52,065 nucleotides of DNA, from NCBI GenBank assembly GCA_026129305.1, contig JAHCII010000014.1, positions 1 to 52,065 of the forward strand, written 5' to 3'. Numbering within the stretch: the first letter of the stretch is position 1; every line of letters starts with the position of its first letter. The position numbers and the translations under genes were made by a program. Below, in pieces: positions 32,330 to 42,239 of the stretch. The notes beneath the pieces were generated by a model. The model was not told the DNA's origin. It made no database searches and saw only the letters and a list, made by a program, of their open reading frames with translations. Source of the stretch: Anaerolineales bacterium (GTDB lineage: Bacteria > Chloroflexota > Anaerolineae > Anaerolineales > UBA11579).

Positions 32330-33427
32330 ATGCTGAAAGCTTTTTTACGTTTCTTTGCCTGGTTGGCCCTGGTTGTGCTGGTGCTGGCCCTGCCTGCCAG
32401 CCTGGCGCTGCGCAATATGAGCAATCTGCTCTTTGAGGCGGATGCGACCAAACAGCTGGTGCGCGAAACGCTGATGAGCTCTGACATCGCCGGTCGCCTG
32501 GCCCGGCGCGGCGCAGAGCAGATGCTGCGCTCCCAAGTCGGCGCGCAAGTGGTGGTGGACGTTTTTGAAGAGCTGGATGAGCAGGAGTGGAAGGCGATCA
32601 CCGAAGTCATCGCTCCGGAGCGCCTGGTCTCAGATGCTTTGGATGGGGCGGCGGACGCATTCTCTGAATGGCTGAACGATCCGCAGTCTGATCTGCCAGA
32701 ACTGAATATCAGTTTGGCGGCCTGGAAGACCAGCACTGTCCAGCGCGCTGGTGAAGTGACTGCACTGATCTTTGATTCACTGCCGGATTGCACCATGGAG
32801 CACGTCACCCGCATGTTGCAGTTAAGCATTCAGGATCCGGTGGCGCTGACCCAGAACCTGCCCGCCTGCCGCCCACCCGAACCCCTGTACTCGACCTTCG
32901 TGGATCAGTCGGGGCGGCTCCTGGGCCAAATGGCCAATTCAGCGCCAGACACGATTGATCTGGATCAACTGATCGAAGGCAGCCAAACCCCGAAGCAGTT
33001 GAAGGCGTTGAAGCAGGATTTGCTGGTGACACGCACTTGGCTAAGCTGGGGCTGGGCCGTGGTGATCATTCTGATGGCTTTGGCCGCGGCACTGGCGGCC
33101 AGTGATCTAAAGAGCTTTTTGGCCTCGTTTGGTCTGCCATTGTTGTTGGCCGGCATCCTCATGGTCGCCTTGGGATTTGCGTTCCTCTTGTTCAATCTCA
33201 GGTTTCTCACCGAACTGCTGGCCGGGACGGGCTCTGAAGCCTTTGTGTGGCGCACCTTGGCAGGCGCCCTGGCGGACGGCGCGCTCAGGCGGGTGAGCGG
33301 GCCACTCTTGCTGCAGGGCATCCTGGTGGCACTGGCTGGCAGCGGCTTGGCGCTGTGGGCGCGTTCACTGTATGAGCGAGAGGTCTCGCCGGGCATTCCT
33401 ATTCGCCGCAGGCGAATAGGGCTGTAG
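32330..33427 (+). CDS. Membrane protein of unknown function
   Basis: I do not recognise the family. The 365 residues have one N-terminal helix (FFAWLALVVLVLALPASLAL), a large extracytoplasmic domain of about 200 residues with two Cys (DCTMEHV and PACRPPEP) that could pair, then three or four C-terminal helices, and a basic tail (RRRRIG). The domain has several amphipathic helices (ETLMSSDIAGRLARRGAEQ). The layout of a helix, an exposed domain and a helix bundle resembles sensor-like or envelope proteins, but no function follows. Confidence 0.7.
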   Translation: MLKAFLRFFAWLALVVLVLALPASLALRNMSNLLFEADATKQLVRETLMSSDIAGRLARRGAEQMLRSQVGAQVVVDVFEELDEQEWKAITEVIAPERLVSDALDGAADAFSEWLNDPQSDLPELNISLAAWKTSTVQRAGEVTALIFDSLPDCTMEHVTRMLQLSIQDPVALTQNLPACRPPEPLYSTFVDQSGRLLGQMANSAPDTIDLDQLIEGSQTPKQLKALKQDLLVTRTWLSWGWAVVIILMALAAALAASDLKSFLASFGLPLLLAGILMVALGFAFLLFNLRFLTELLAGTGSEAFVWRTLAGALADGALRRVSGPLLLQGILVALAGSGLALWARSLYEREVSPGIPIRRRRIGL

Positions 33428-33444
33428 TGCCATCGCTTAAAAAC

Positions 33445-33471
33445 AAACTGCCGGCTCAACCGGCAGTTTTT
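33445..33471. terminator. Bidirectional terminator
   Basis: ACTGCCGG-CTCAA-CCGGCAGT, flanked by AA and TTTT, lies between two convergent genes (33427 and 33490). Confidence 0.85.
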
Positions 33472-33489
33472 ATGTCTCTAAAGCCTGGG

Positions 33490-34926
33490 CTAGAGGCGCT
33501 GGCCCAGGGTGTAGATCATCACCAGGTTGGGAGGGCGCATGGCGCCGATCGGATAGCCTGAGGTCAGCACGACCTGCTGCCCCGGTTTCAGCGATGCGGC
33601 CCGCATTACGGTGCCTTCAATGCTTTCCAGCATTTCGTCCACCGTGCTCGACAGATCGACCATGATCGGCATCACGCCCCAATAGAGCGCCATGCGGTTG
33701 TAGCTGCGCGGTTCTGGAGTGAGCCCCAGGATGGGCACACGCGGGAAGGCCTTGGACATTAGCCGGGCCGTGCGGCCAGAGGAAGTGAATACGGTGATGG
33801 CCGCCACGTTGACGTCTTGGGCCAACTCGTTGGCGGCGCGCGTGATGGAGATGGCGTCGTCCCGCAAGGTGCCGAGGTTGGAGCCCTTCCAATGGCCCCA
33901 TTGGCGGATGTGGTTTTCCGCCTGGCGCACAATGGCGTCCATCATGGTGACTGTTTCGACCGGGTATTTGCCCACGGCGGTCTCGCCGGAGAGCATCACC
34001 GCGTCAGTGCCATCGAAGATGGCGTTGGCCACGTCGGAGGCCTCGGCGCGGGTGGGGCGCGGGTTGTGAATCATCGAGTCCAGCATCTGGGTGGCAGTGA
34101 TGACCAATTTGCGCTGCTGGTTGGCGGCGTCAATGATCTGTTTCTGGGCGATGGGCACCATTTCGGGCGGCAGTTCCACGCCCAGGTCGCCGCGGGCGAC
34201 CATCACACCGTCTGCGACTTCGATGATCTCGTGCAGGTTTTCCAGCGCCTCGGCGCGTTCCAGCTTGGCGATGATCGGCGTATCCAGCTTGTCAGGCGCC
34301 AGGTTGGCTATGGCCTGACGAGCCCGGGCCACATCGGCCGCATTGCGCACGAAAGAGATGGCGATGATGTCTACGCCCAGCTCCAACCCCTTGGCCAGGT
34401 CTTGTTCATCTTTGGCGGTCAGGCCGGGTATATCAATGCTGGTGCCGGGCAGGTTCATGCCTTTGTGTGACTTAAGCACCCCGCCCACGATCACTTCGGT
34501 CTCGACCGTGTGCGTGTCGATCTTTGTGGCTTTCAGCTCCAGGTTGCCGTCATCCAGCAGAATGATGCCGCCGACTTGGATGAAGCGCGGCAACTCGGGG
34601 AAGTCTACAGGAATGTGGCTTTCGTTGGGGGCGGCGTGATGGGTGGCCAGCACGATCGTTTGCCCAGGCGTAAGCGGCACGCCCTCTTTGGGCAGCTCGC
34701 CGACGCGGATCTTGGGACCTTGCAGGTCTTGCAAGATGCAGATGGCCTTTCCGGCGCGTTCGGCGGCGGAGCGGATGCGTTGAATCAGCTCTGCGTATTC
34801 CGCATGTGTGCCATGCGAGAAGTTGAGCCGGGTGACATTCATGCCCGCCGCGATCAGACGATCGATCGTGCCGGCGTCTTGGCTGGCTGGCCCCAGAGTA
34901 GCTACAATTTTGGCTCGGCGTTCCAT
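33490..34926 (-). CDS. pyk: Pyruvate kinase
   Basis: Glycolytic enzyme that makes ATP and pyruvate from phosphoenolpyruvate. The 478 residues begin [13 protein letters not shown]; the catalytic core has [48 protein letters not shown] and [16 protein letters not shown]. Length is that of the short type without a C-terminal PEP-utiliser extension. A TATCAT box 6 nt before the ATG, within an interrupted GGGT/ACCC dyad, suggests a leaderless, possibly regulated start. Confidence 0.97.
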   Translation of the reverse strand: MERRAKIVATLGPASQDAGTIDRLIAAGMNVTRLNFSHGTHAEYAELIQRIRSAAERAGKAICILQDLQGPKIRVGELPKEGVPLTPGQTIVLATHHAAPNESHIPVDFPELPRFIQVGGIILLDDGNLELKATKIDTHTVETEVIVGGVLKSHKGMNLPGTSIDIPGLTAKDEQDLAKGLELGVDIIAISFVRNAADVARARQAIANLAPDKLDTPIIAKLERAEALENLHEIIEVADGVMVARGDLGVELPPEMVPIAQKQIIDAANQQRKLVITATQMLDSMIHNPRPTRAEASDVANAIFDGTDAVMLSGETAVGKYPVETVTMMDAIVRQAENHIRQWGHWKGSNLGTLRDDAISITRAANELAQDVNVAAITVFTSSGRTARLMSKAFPRVPILGLTPEPRSYNRMALYWGVMPIMVDLSSTVDEMLESIEGTVMRAASLKPGQQVVLTSGYPIGAMRPPNLVMIYTLGQRL

Positions 34927-34932
34927 ACGGGT

Positions 34933-34938
34933 ATGATA
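34933..34938 (-). promoter_or_regulatory. -10-like box 6 nt before pyk
   Basis: On the minus strand TATCAT, set inside GGGT-TATCAT-ACCC, ends 6 nt before the pyk ATG. Confidence 0.4.
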
Positions 34939-34974
34939 ACCCGCCGCGCCGCTACAGGTTGCGCTGAACCGGAT

Positions 34975-35640
34975 TTACGGGGTGAAATGCACCCCTTGAC
35001 TCAGGCAATTGCCGCCGTAGCCTTTTTCCGAGCACACCACGATGCGGGCAATCACTTGCGTATTCGGAGGCAGGGCTCCGATCTTTACCGACAGATACTT
35101 GGTTTGGCCGGGACCGAGGGTAGCTTGGTAACCCGAACAGGCAGTGCTGTTTGGCAGAAATTCATTGTTGCCATCTGAACGCCCCAGCTCCGTATCGCTG
35201 CTGGCATCCGCTGCCGACACTCTGGCCGACTGGTAGGTCTCGGGCCCGGTATTGCGGATGCTGAAGAAGGCCATGCGCGTCCCACTGCAAGTAAAGGTGG
35301 CTTCAAAGCGCACGGCAACCCCAGGCGGATTGGTGGGTGCAGGGGTGTTGGTGGGAATGCTGCGTGTAGCCGTCGGTTCCGGCAGCGGCGTGCTGGTATC
35401 TGCCGGCGGGGAGGTGGGCGCGGCGGCTTCATTGGCTTGCGCGTCTATTGTGGCTTGAAGGATAGCGTTCTGCGCTTGTGCGGTCTGCAAGGCCATTTCG
35501 GCCTGCACCACAGCGGCCTCAGCGTTGAGGGTGGCCATGGCTTCGGTCTGGACCACACTGGTCAGGTCCTGTGTGGCGCCGCTGCAGGCGCCCAGCAGCA
35601 GGCTTAGGGCAATCAGGGAAGTCAGGAGTATCGTGCGCAT
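34975..35640 (-). CDS. Lipoprotein with coiled-coil segment and C-terminal beta domain, unknown function
   Basis: A 221-residue exported protein. The signal peptide ends in the lipobox LLLGACSG. An Ala/Gln-rich helical segment (AEMALQTAQAQNAILQATID) is followed by a Pro/Thr linker (STPLPEPTATRSIPTN) and a beta-rich domain with four Cys (FTCSGTRM, STACSGYQ, VVCSEKGYGGNC) likely to form disulfides. The domain looks like an Ig-like or NEW3-type adhesion fold but I cannot name it. I chose ATG 35640 for the AAAGGTGG stretch upstream. Confidence 0.7.
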   Translation of the reverse strand: MRTILLTSLIALSLLLGACSGATQDLTSVVQTEAMATLNAEAAVVQAEMALQTAQAQNAILQATIDAQANEAAAPTSPPADTSTPLPEPTATRSIPTNTPAPTNPPGVAVRFEATFTCSGTRMAFFSIRNTGPETYQSARVSAADASSDTELGRSDGNNEFLPNSTACSGYQATLGPGQTKYLSVKIGALPPNTQVIARIVVCSEKGYGGNCLSQGVHFTP

Positions 35641-35896
35641 AAGTAGCCACCTTTGTCTAGGGTGCAAGAGACAACGCTATCGAGCCTAAGTGTATTACAT
35701 ACATACAGCCAATGTTGAGAGAGGAAGATGAGTGTTGACTGCTTGCACAGCCAAGCCGCGCCTTGCTGCTGCTTCAGTGATTGTCGCCTTGCAGAAGGTG
35801 CTGTGCGCCGGCTCTACCAGTAAGGGACTGCGCTTGGTTGCAGCAGCTGCCTTTTCTCAATAGTTAGTTTGCTAAAAGATGCCTAACAGTTGTCAG

Positions 35897-35968
35897 AGCG
35901 GGTGATGGGATTCGAACCCACGAATGCTTGCTTGGGAAGCAAGTGCCTTACCACTTGGCGACACCCGC
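35897..35968 (-). tRNA. tRNA-Gly(CCC)
   Basis: A full cloverleaf reads on the minus strand: acceptor GCGGGTG/CACCCGC, discriminator U, anticodon stem CTTGC/GCAAG with loop TTCCCAA giving anticodon CCC (codon GGG), and T-arm GTGGG-TTCGAAT-CCCAT. No CCA is encoded. The 228 nt before it (35669-35896) hold no other feature I can see. Confidence 0.95.
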
Positions 35969-36020
35969 GTGTGCGCCAAAAATTATAACCAATTCTTGCC
36001 AGTGCAGGCGGCTTCCTGGC

Positions 36021-37277
36021 TCAGCCGGTAATTGGCTCGATCTTCATGCGTTGCAGCACCACGGCGGCGCTCAGCGCCAGGAGCATGAAGGCCCCCGCGA
36101 AATTGAACACGGCTTGCGGCGCAATGTTCTGATAGACGTAACCGGCCACGATGGGGCCAAGGATCAGCGCCAGGCTGCGTGCTGCTTGGTAGAGTCCCAA
36201 GAGACGGCCGCGGTTTTGCCGCACGCCGAAGCGGGTGGCCAACGCCTGGATGCTGGGCTCGCTGATGCCGTACCCAAAGGCCAGTGGGGCGAATAAGGCT
36301 GTGGCCAGCAATGGGCCGGCCACGGCGGCCAGACCAAAAAAGGTCATGGCCAGCGTGAACTGGCCCAGAAGTAGCAAGCGCCGTTCACCGAAGCGGGCCA
36401 CCAGTGGGCGGATCAATACCAGCTGGGTAAAGACCTGCATCAGTCCATTGAAAGTGAACATCAGCCCGATCAACAACTGAACTCGGGCGCGGTCGAGGTA
36501 GCCGGCAAACAGGACATGGTCGGCGTACAGCGAGAAGGTCGACGGTAGGCTGGAGAAGGCCATGGAGGCGATGAAGCCGATTGCCAGGATCAGCATCAGC
36601 GCAGGCGTGCGCAGGATGTGCCGCCATTCGATCCCGCCCAGTGGGCTGCCCACCAAGCTGTTAGCGCGTTCATCCGCCGTGAGCGTTTCTTCCAAGGTGA
36701 ACCAGGTCAGTAGCAGGGTCAACACAGTGATGATCGCGGCTCCCCAGAAGGGAGCCACGGCGCCAAACCCGCTCAGGAAACCGCCAAAAGCCGGCCCAAA
36801 AATGAAGCCCGCCCCGAAGGCGGCTTGCAGCAAGCCCAAGCCGCGTGCCCGTTCTTGTTCAGGCGTTATATCGCTGATATATGCCTGGGCGATGGTGATG
36901 TTGCTGGCGGTGAAGCCGTCCAGCGTGCGCGCGATGAATAGCATCAGCATACCTCCGGTCAGCGGCAACCCAAGCTGCCAACTGTCAATCCATTGACCCA
37001 GTTGTGCGGAGAGAATAAAAAGGGCGAAGGCGATTACCGTGCCGACTTGGCTGATCAGCAGGATCGGACGGCGTCCGTACTTGTCGGACAGACGCCCCAA
37101 CCATGGAGCTGAGATGAACTGAGCTGCAAAATAGGCCGAGGCCAGCAGCGTTACCTGGAAGACAGTGCCGGCAAAGGCGCCTTCGGCATACAGGGGCAGG
37201 ATCGGGATGATCACCCCAGCCCCCAAGATATTCGTGAAGATGACCAGCAAAATTGGCGTTAAACGTTTGAAGTCCAT
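36021..37277 (-). CDS. MFS transporter, drug-efflux type
   Basis: A 418-residue, 12-helix major facilitator. The loop 2-3 motif is present as WLGRLSDKYGRRPILLIS, the family signature of 12-TMS TetA-like exporters. Motif C-like GLGLLQAAFGAGFIFGPAFGG lies in helix 5. The substrate cannot be assigned. It starts 24 nt after the dinG stop with GAGG upstream and may be cotranscribed with it. Confidence 0.88.
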   Translation of the reverse strand: MDFKRLTPILLVIFTNILGAGVIIPILPLYAEGAFAGTVFQVTLLASAYFAAQFISAPWLGRLSDKYGRRPILLISQVGTVIAFALFILSAQLGQWIDSWQLGLPLTGGMLMLFIARTLDGFTASNITIAQAYISDITPEQERARGLGLLQAAFGAGFIFGPAFGGFLSGFGAVAPFWGAAIITVLTLLLTWFTLEETLTADERANSLVGSPLGGIEWRHILRTPALMLILAIGFIASMAFSSLPSTFSLYADHVLFAGYLDRARVQLLIGLMFTFNGLMQVFTQLVLIRPLVARFGERRLLLLGQFTLAMTFFGLAAVAGPLLATALFAPLAFGYGISEPSIQALATRFGVRQNRGRLLGLYQAARSLALILGPIVAGYVYQNIAPQAVFNFAGAFMLLALSAAVVLQRMKIEPITG

Positions 37278-37301
37278 GCAACCTCGGATGATTGATTGAA
37301 G

Positions 37302-40115
37302 CTAGGCGCCCAGCCAACGGGCCGCCGCGGCCGGCAGGTCTGCCAGCCGGCCGCGGCGCAGCGTGCACTGCGGCAGCGAATCGATGAAGAGCTGCCCATA
37401 GGTCTTGGTCAGGATGCGGCGGTCAAAGACCGCCACTACGCCGCGGTCGGCCTGGGTGCGGATCAGGCGGCCGAAGCCCTGGCGGAAGCGCAGGATCGCT
37501 TCAGGCACCTGATATTCATAGAAGGGCGATTCGAAGGTCTCTGAGCGCGCCGCCACCAGCGGGTCACTGGGCACGTCGAAAGGCAGGCGCACCAGTGCCA
37601 GGACGCTGAGCGCATCGCCCGGGATGTCCACGCCCTCCCAAAAGGCACGCGTGCCCAGCAAGATGCCGCCCTGGCCCGTATGGCTGGCCTTGAAATTTTC
37701 CAGCAGGGCGTGGGGTGAGGCGCCCTCGCCCTGCTCGTACACCTGAATACCGGCCTGGGCCAGTGGGCCGACGATGGCCTGCGAAGTGCGGCGCAGTTGC
37801 TCGTACGATGTGAACAGGGCCAGGGCGCGTCCGTTGGTGGCCTTGACCAGCTGGATCAGCCCGCGCTCTACCGCGTTCTGATAGGCGCCGCGTTCTGCCG
37901 GTTCGGGAATGTCATCCACCAAGTAGAGCAGGGCGGCGCTCTCGTAGTCAAACGGCGAGCCGAGGGCCAACTCATCCGCGTCTTCGGCGTTCAGACGGCG
38001 CTTGATGTAGTCGAACTCGCCGCCGGCGGTCAGCGTGGCAGAGGTGAGCACCACGCTGGCTTTCTTATGCCAGATGTGCTCCTCCATCAGGTCGCCCACC
38101 TGCAGTGGGGCGGCCTGCAAGGTCAGCTGGTGTTGGCGCTGAGGGTTGATCTCCACCCAATACACCATGCTTTCCTGCGGTTCAAACACCAAGCCCTGCA
38201 CTTGCTTTTTGAGTTCCACCAGGGCGCGATAGGACTGGTTGATGTTGCTGGTCAGATCTTCCAGTTCTTCTTCGTCAGCTGTGGTGGCGATCTCTTTCAG
38301 GGTGCGATTGATCTGTTCCAGGTCGCCCAGTAGCGGGTCCAGCAGATTGAGCGTGTTGTCCCAGGCGCGTTCCACCATGATCCAGGCGGGCTGGGCCCGG
38401 GTGGCTTCCACAATGCGTTCCTGGTGGGCGTAGTTGCCCAGCGCCTGGCCTTCCCGCTGCTCCTGCAAGAATTCGACGATGGAGGCAAAAAGGACGGTGA
38501 GTTGGTTTTGGAACTGGATCGCCTTGGTGGTGGCGTCTTCTACCAAGGCCGTCAGCGCCCCATAGTGGCTGGGCTGCAATTGTGTTTGGGCCACCACCAG
38601 CATGCGCCCCAACTGGCCGGAGCGGCTGCCGCCCAGTTCGCGCAGCAGACGCTCAATTTCCGGCTGGGTGAGGCGGTAACTTAGTGCCCCAGTGGTGGCG
38701 GCTTCAATGTGGTGCGCCTCGTCCACGATCAGGCGGTCGTAATCCGGCAGCACGCGGCTGCCGGTGGCCACGTCGGCCAGCAGCAGGGCGTGATTGACGA
38801 TCAGGATATGGGCGGCCTGGGCGGCCTGGTGGGCGCGGTGGAAGGGGCAGATACCGCCCATGCGGCGTACACAGGTGTCGCCGCCGCAGTTCTCATCGGC
38901 GGCGGAGATGCGCGTCCACACGGCGCGTTCGGCCGGGCCGGTCAGGTTAATCTCGCTGCGGTCGCCGCTTTGCGTCTCCTGCAGCCAGACCATCACTTTG
39001 GCCAGCACCCGCAGTTCTTCGGCGCTTTCAGGACCGCGGCGGCGCAAGGCCACCAGGCGCCGCGGGCAGAGGTAATTGTTGCGCCCTTTCAGGACCGCGG
39101 CGCGCAGTGGCTGTTCCAGGGATTTTTGCAATTCGGGCAGGTCTTTGTGGATCAACTGATCTTGCAAGTTGATCGTATTGGTCGAGATGACCACGCGCTG
39201 GTCGTTCTTTTGCGCCCACAGAGCCGCCGGAAGGGTGTAGGCGATCGATTTGCCCGTGCCAGTGCCTGCCTCCACCAGCAAGTGCCGGCCCTGGCCGAGC
39301 GCTTCGCTTACCGCCCGCGCCATTTCCACTTGCTGGCTGCGGTGCTCGAAGGCGCCGAACTGCCGGGAAAATGGGCCGCCGTGCTGCAGCATGGCGGCGA
39401 CTTCTTCGCTGTCCAGTGGCTGGGCCTTATCAGGGTCGGCGCGGCGGCCGGTGCTGGCGGGCGGCGGGGTGGTGAAGAGCGGGCCATTGGAGATCAGCGC
39501 GGAACGGCCAGCGGCCGCCAATTCATCAGCGCGCAAGCGCAGCGCCTGGCGGAAAGCGAATTCGCCGCGCCAGGCATGCTCATCGCCCAGCTGGGCGATT
39601 TCGGCCAGCAGTTCAATGGGCATTTCCAGCATGCGCTCGAAGAGTTTTTGGTAGACCGCCTGGGTGACGCGTGCATCGTCCAAAGCGCGGTGGGTGGCTG
39701 GCAGCAGGATGCCAAGCTGCTGCCCCAGGGCGCCTAGGTTGTAGCGCCCGGCGCCGGGCATCATGACAGCTGCCATGTCAAAAGTGTCTACCGATTCGTT
39801 GAGTTGAAACAGCCCGTGACGGCGCAAGAACGAGAGATCAAAGGCGATCCGCTGGCCCAGGATGGGGGCGTTGCCCACGAAGTCAGCAAGCTGGGGCAGT
39901 ACCTGGCGCAGCGCGGGAGCGCCCTGCACCATGCTGTCTGTGATGCCGGTCAGCTGGGAAATAAAGGGCGGGATGCGCCGCCCAGGGTTGATCAGGCTGG
40001 ACCATTCATCCTGAACGCGCGAGCCATCGAAGCGGACGGCTCCAATTTCGATGATGGCGTCTTTTTCCGGGTCCAGTCCGGTGGTTTCAAGATCGAGGGC
40101 AACGATGACCGGCAT
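37302..40115 (-). CDS. dinG: DinG-type helicase with N-terminal exonuclease domain
   Basis: A 937-residue fusion. The N-terminal DnaQ-like 3'-5' exonuclease (about 1-170) has VIVALDLETTG and later HRALDDA. The XPD/DinG helicase part has Walker A VEAGTGTGKSIAYTLPAAL, the DEAH box in LIVDEAHHIEA, and Fe-S type cysteines (CPRRL and CGGDTC with ICPFH). Family members unwind R-loops, G4 or damaged DNA, and the exonuclease fusion is known in Firmicutes. ATG 40115 (MPVIVALD) is 7 nt after an extended -10 (TGT-TACAAT), so leaderless. A longer open frame to 40373 is spurious. Confidence 0.92.
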   Translation of the reverse strand: MPVIVALDLETTGLDPEKDAIIEIGAVRFDGSRVQDEWSSLINPGRRIPPFISQLTGITDSMVQGAPALRQVLPQLADFVGNAPILGQRIAFDLSFLRRHGLFQLNESVDTFDMAAVMMPGAGRYNLGALGQQLGILLPATHRALDDARVTQAVYQKLFERMLEMPIELLAEIAQLGDEHAWRGEFAFRQALRLRADELAAAGRSALISNGPLFTTPPPASTGRRADPDKAQPLDSEEVAAMLQHGGPFSRQFGAFEHRSQQVEMARAVSEALGQGRHLLVEAGTGTGKSIAYTLPAALWAQKNDQRVVISTNTINLQDQLIHKDLPELQKSLEQPLRAAVLKGRNNYLCPRRLVALRRRGPESAEELRVLAKVMVWLQETQSGDRSEINLTGPAERAVWTRISAADENCGGDTCVRRMGGICPFHRAHQAAQAAHILIVNHALLLADVATGSRVLPDYDRLIVDEAHHIEAATTGALSYRLTQPEIERLLRELGGSRSGQLGRMLVVAQTQLQPSHYGALTALVEDATTKAIQFQNQLTVLFASIVEFLQEQREGQALGNYAHQERIVEATRAQPAWIMVERAWDNTLNLLDPLLGDLEQINRTLKEIATTADEEELEDLTSNINQSYRALVELKKQVQGLVFEPQESMVYWVEINPQRQHQLTLQAAPLQVGDLMEEHIWHKKASVVLTSATLTAGGEFDYIKRRLNAEDADELALGSPFDYESAALLYLVDDIPEPAERGAYQNAVERGLIQLVKATNGRALALFTSYEQLRRTSQAIVGPLAQAGIQVYEQGEGASPHALLENFKASHTGQGGILLGTRAFWEGVDIPGDALSVLALVRLPFDVPSDPLVAARSETFESPFYEYQVPEAILRFRQGFGRLIRTQADRGVVAVFDRRILTKTYGQLFIDSLPQCTLRRGRLADLPAAAARWLGA

Positions 40116-40122
40116 GAGCTGA

Positions 40123-40128
40123 ATTGTA
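40123..40128 (-). promoter_or_regulatory. Extended -10 box 7 nt before dinG
   Basis: On the minus strand TGT-TACAAT ends 7 nt before ATG 40115. Confidence 0.55.
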
Positions 40129-40227
40129 ACATCTGTTCTATTATTGGATTTGAACAGGCATAAAAACTGGTGGATGACAGGAAAATGCCGAGTGCTATAT
40201 AATGCGCCTGTTCCCAAAGGACCTCCC

Positions 40228-42198
40228 TTGAAAGACCCATAGAAAAACGCATAGCCCAAATCGCCAAACAAGACGACCACATCGAGTACAGGCCTACGGG
40301 CGGGAAACCCCGCCGCACCTGGGTGGATTGGTTTATCGGCCGGCCCCTGGCCTCGGCAGATGCTCCACATCAAACCATCAATAAATCGGTAGGGTTGGCG
40401 GTGTTTGCCTCCGATGCACTCTCCTCTACGGCCTATGCCACCCAGGAGATCCTGGTGGTGCTGGCCCTGGCCGGCGCAGCTGCCTTCAGCATTTCGCTGC
40501 CGCTGTCACTGGCGATCGTGCTGCTGTTGGGCATTGTGACCCTGTCCTACCGGCAGACGATCCATGCCTACCCAGATGGTGGGGGCGCCTACATTGTGGC
40601 GCGTGAGAACCTGGGTGTCCTGCCTTCACTGTTGGCCGGCGCCTCGCTGATGGTGGACTATATGCTCACCGTGGCGGTGTCCTCCTCTGCCGGGGTGGCC
40701 CAGCTGACCTCGGCATTCCCGCAGTTGCATGGCCGCCAAGTGGAAGTCGCTCTGGTATTGATCACCCTGATCACCTTGATCAACCTGCGTGGGGTGCGCG
40801 AGTCAGGTTCGCTGCTTCCGGTGCCTTCTTTCCTTTTTATCGCGCTCTCCGTACTGACGATTGGCGTGGGGCTTTTTAAGGTGCTGACCCACTCGCTGGG
40901 TGCGCTGACCGACCCCCCGCCGCTGGAGATGATCGGAGCGGCCAGCGGGCTGACCACCTTCCTGGTCTTGCGTGCCTTCGCCAGCGGCACCACGGCCTTG
41001 ACGGGTATTGAAGCCATCTCCAACGGGGTGACGGCTTTCAAAGAGCCGCGCAGCAAGAATGCCGGCACCACCTGGTATGGATGTCGGTCATTCTGGGGAC
41101 GCTGTTCCTGGGCATCACCTTCCTGGCGCATGAAGTCGGCGCTGTTCCTTCCGAGTTCGAAACCGTGGTTTCACAGATCGCCCGCACGGTCTTTGAGGGC
41201 CGCGGCTGGCTGTACTACAGCGTCGTCGGCGCCACCACGCTGATCTTGGCCTTGGCGGCCAACACGGCCTTTGCGGGCTTCCCGCGTCTGGGTGCGCTGA
41301 TCGCTGAAGACGGCTATCTGCCGCGCCAGCTGACTTTCCGCGGCAGCCGTCTGGTGTACTCCTACGGCATTATTGCCCTGGCTGTGATGGCCGGGGTGCT
41401 TATTGTGCTATTCAATGCGCGCGTGACTGGGCTGATCCCCCTGTATGCCATCGGCGTCTTTCTTTCTTTCACGCTCTCGCAGGCTGGCTTGGCGCGCCAT
41501 TGGTGGCGCTCCGGCCGGCAACTCCCTAAAGGCAGACCCAGAGCCAAGGCGAAAAGCCAAGGACGAAATCCCCCCTATGATCGCCATTGGGTGGTCAAGA
41601 TGCTCTTCAACGCCTTTGGTTCGGTGTGCACTTTTGGGGTGATGGTGATCTTGATGGTCACTAAGTTTCAGGAAGGGGCTTGGATCGTTGTGGTGGCCCT
41701 GCCCGTGATCATGGTCCTGTTCCAAACCGTCAACGACCATTACGACGATCTGGCGCGACACTTGACCTTAAGGCGCTATAAGCCGCCCAAGTTGATTCGT
41801 CGCCAGAAGGTGGTCGTACCCATCTCTGGGGTGCATCGCGGCACCTTGGCGGCGCTTAATTACGCCAAGTCGCTGAGCGATGATGTGGTCGCCGTGCACG
41901 TCTCCACCAATCCGCAGAAAGCTGAAGAACTGATGCTGAAGTGGCAGAAGTGGGCGGAAGACGTGGACCTGGCATTCTCGGTTCCGCCTACCGCCTGCTC
42001 TATGAGCCTTTGTTGCGCTATGTGAAGACGGTGGCGGCCGAGTCGGCTGAGGACGAAGTGGTCAGTGGTGCCGGAGTTCATCCCGCGCATTTGGTGGCAT
42101 GGCTATCTGCATGCCCGGGCGGCCAATGCCCTGCGCATGCGTCTGCTGTGTTCACCCCCAAAGTGGTGATCGTGGAAGTGCCTTACATTATTGACTAA
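40228..42198 (+). pseudogene. APC-superfamily permease with C-terminal Usp-like domain, frameshifted
   Basis: The reading frame changes several times while the encoded protein stays homologous. A permease core (TINKSVGLAVFASDALSSTAYA, then IHAYPDGGGAYIVARENLG) runs to about 41075. One base is missing in an ACC(C)TGG run, after which SVILGTLFLGITFLAH continues in another frame. A second single-base loss is near 41968 (CTGG(G)CAT), and two further shifts lie near 42060 and 42148 before KVVIVEVPYIID. The C-terminal part (about 41800 on) is Usp-like (KVVVPISGVHRGTLAALNYA). AAAGGA precedes TTG 40228, but one A must be added to bring it into frame; -10 TATAAT is at 40198-40203. Either a decaying gene or clustered sequence errors. 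Confidence 0.75.
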
Positions 42199-42199
42199 G

Positions 42200-42231
42200 A
42201 AAAAGAGCGGTGCGAAGGCACCGCTCTTTTT
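42200..42231. terminator. Bidirectional terminator
   Basis: A 14-bp stem AAAAAGAGCGGTGC-GAAG-GCACCGCTCTTTTT lies between the permease remnant and the convergent M20 peptidase gene. Confidence 0.9.
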
Positions 42232-42239
42232 GGCTAAGC

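Noticed and set aside
35669..35896. Possible small gene or RNA between the lipoprotein and tRNA-Gly
   Set aside because: No credible start with coding signal, no stable hairpin and no promoter that I could support.
38709..39737. A 342-codon plus-strand open frame
   Set aside because: Antisense to the DinG helicase domain; no family features.
40116..40373. N-terminal extension of DinG
   Set aside because: It would lie upstream of the extended -10 box and run through the divergent permease leader; the exonuclease fold starts at MPVIVALD.
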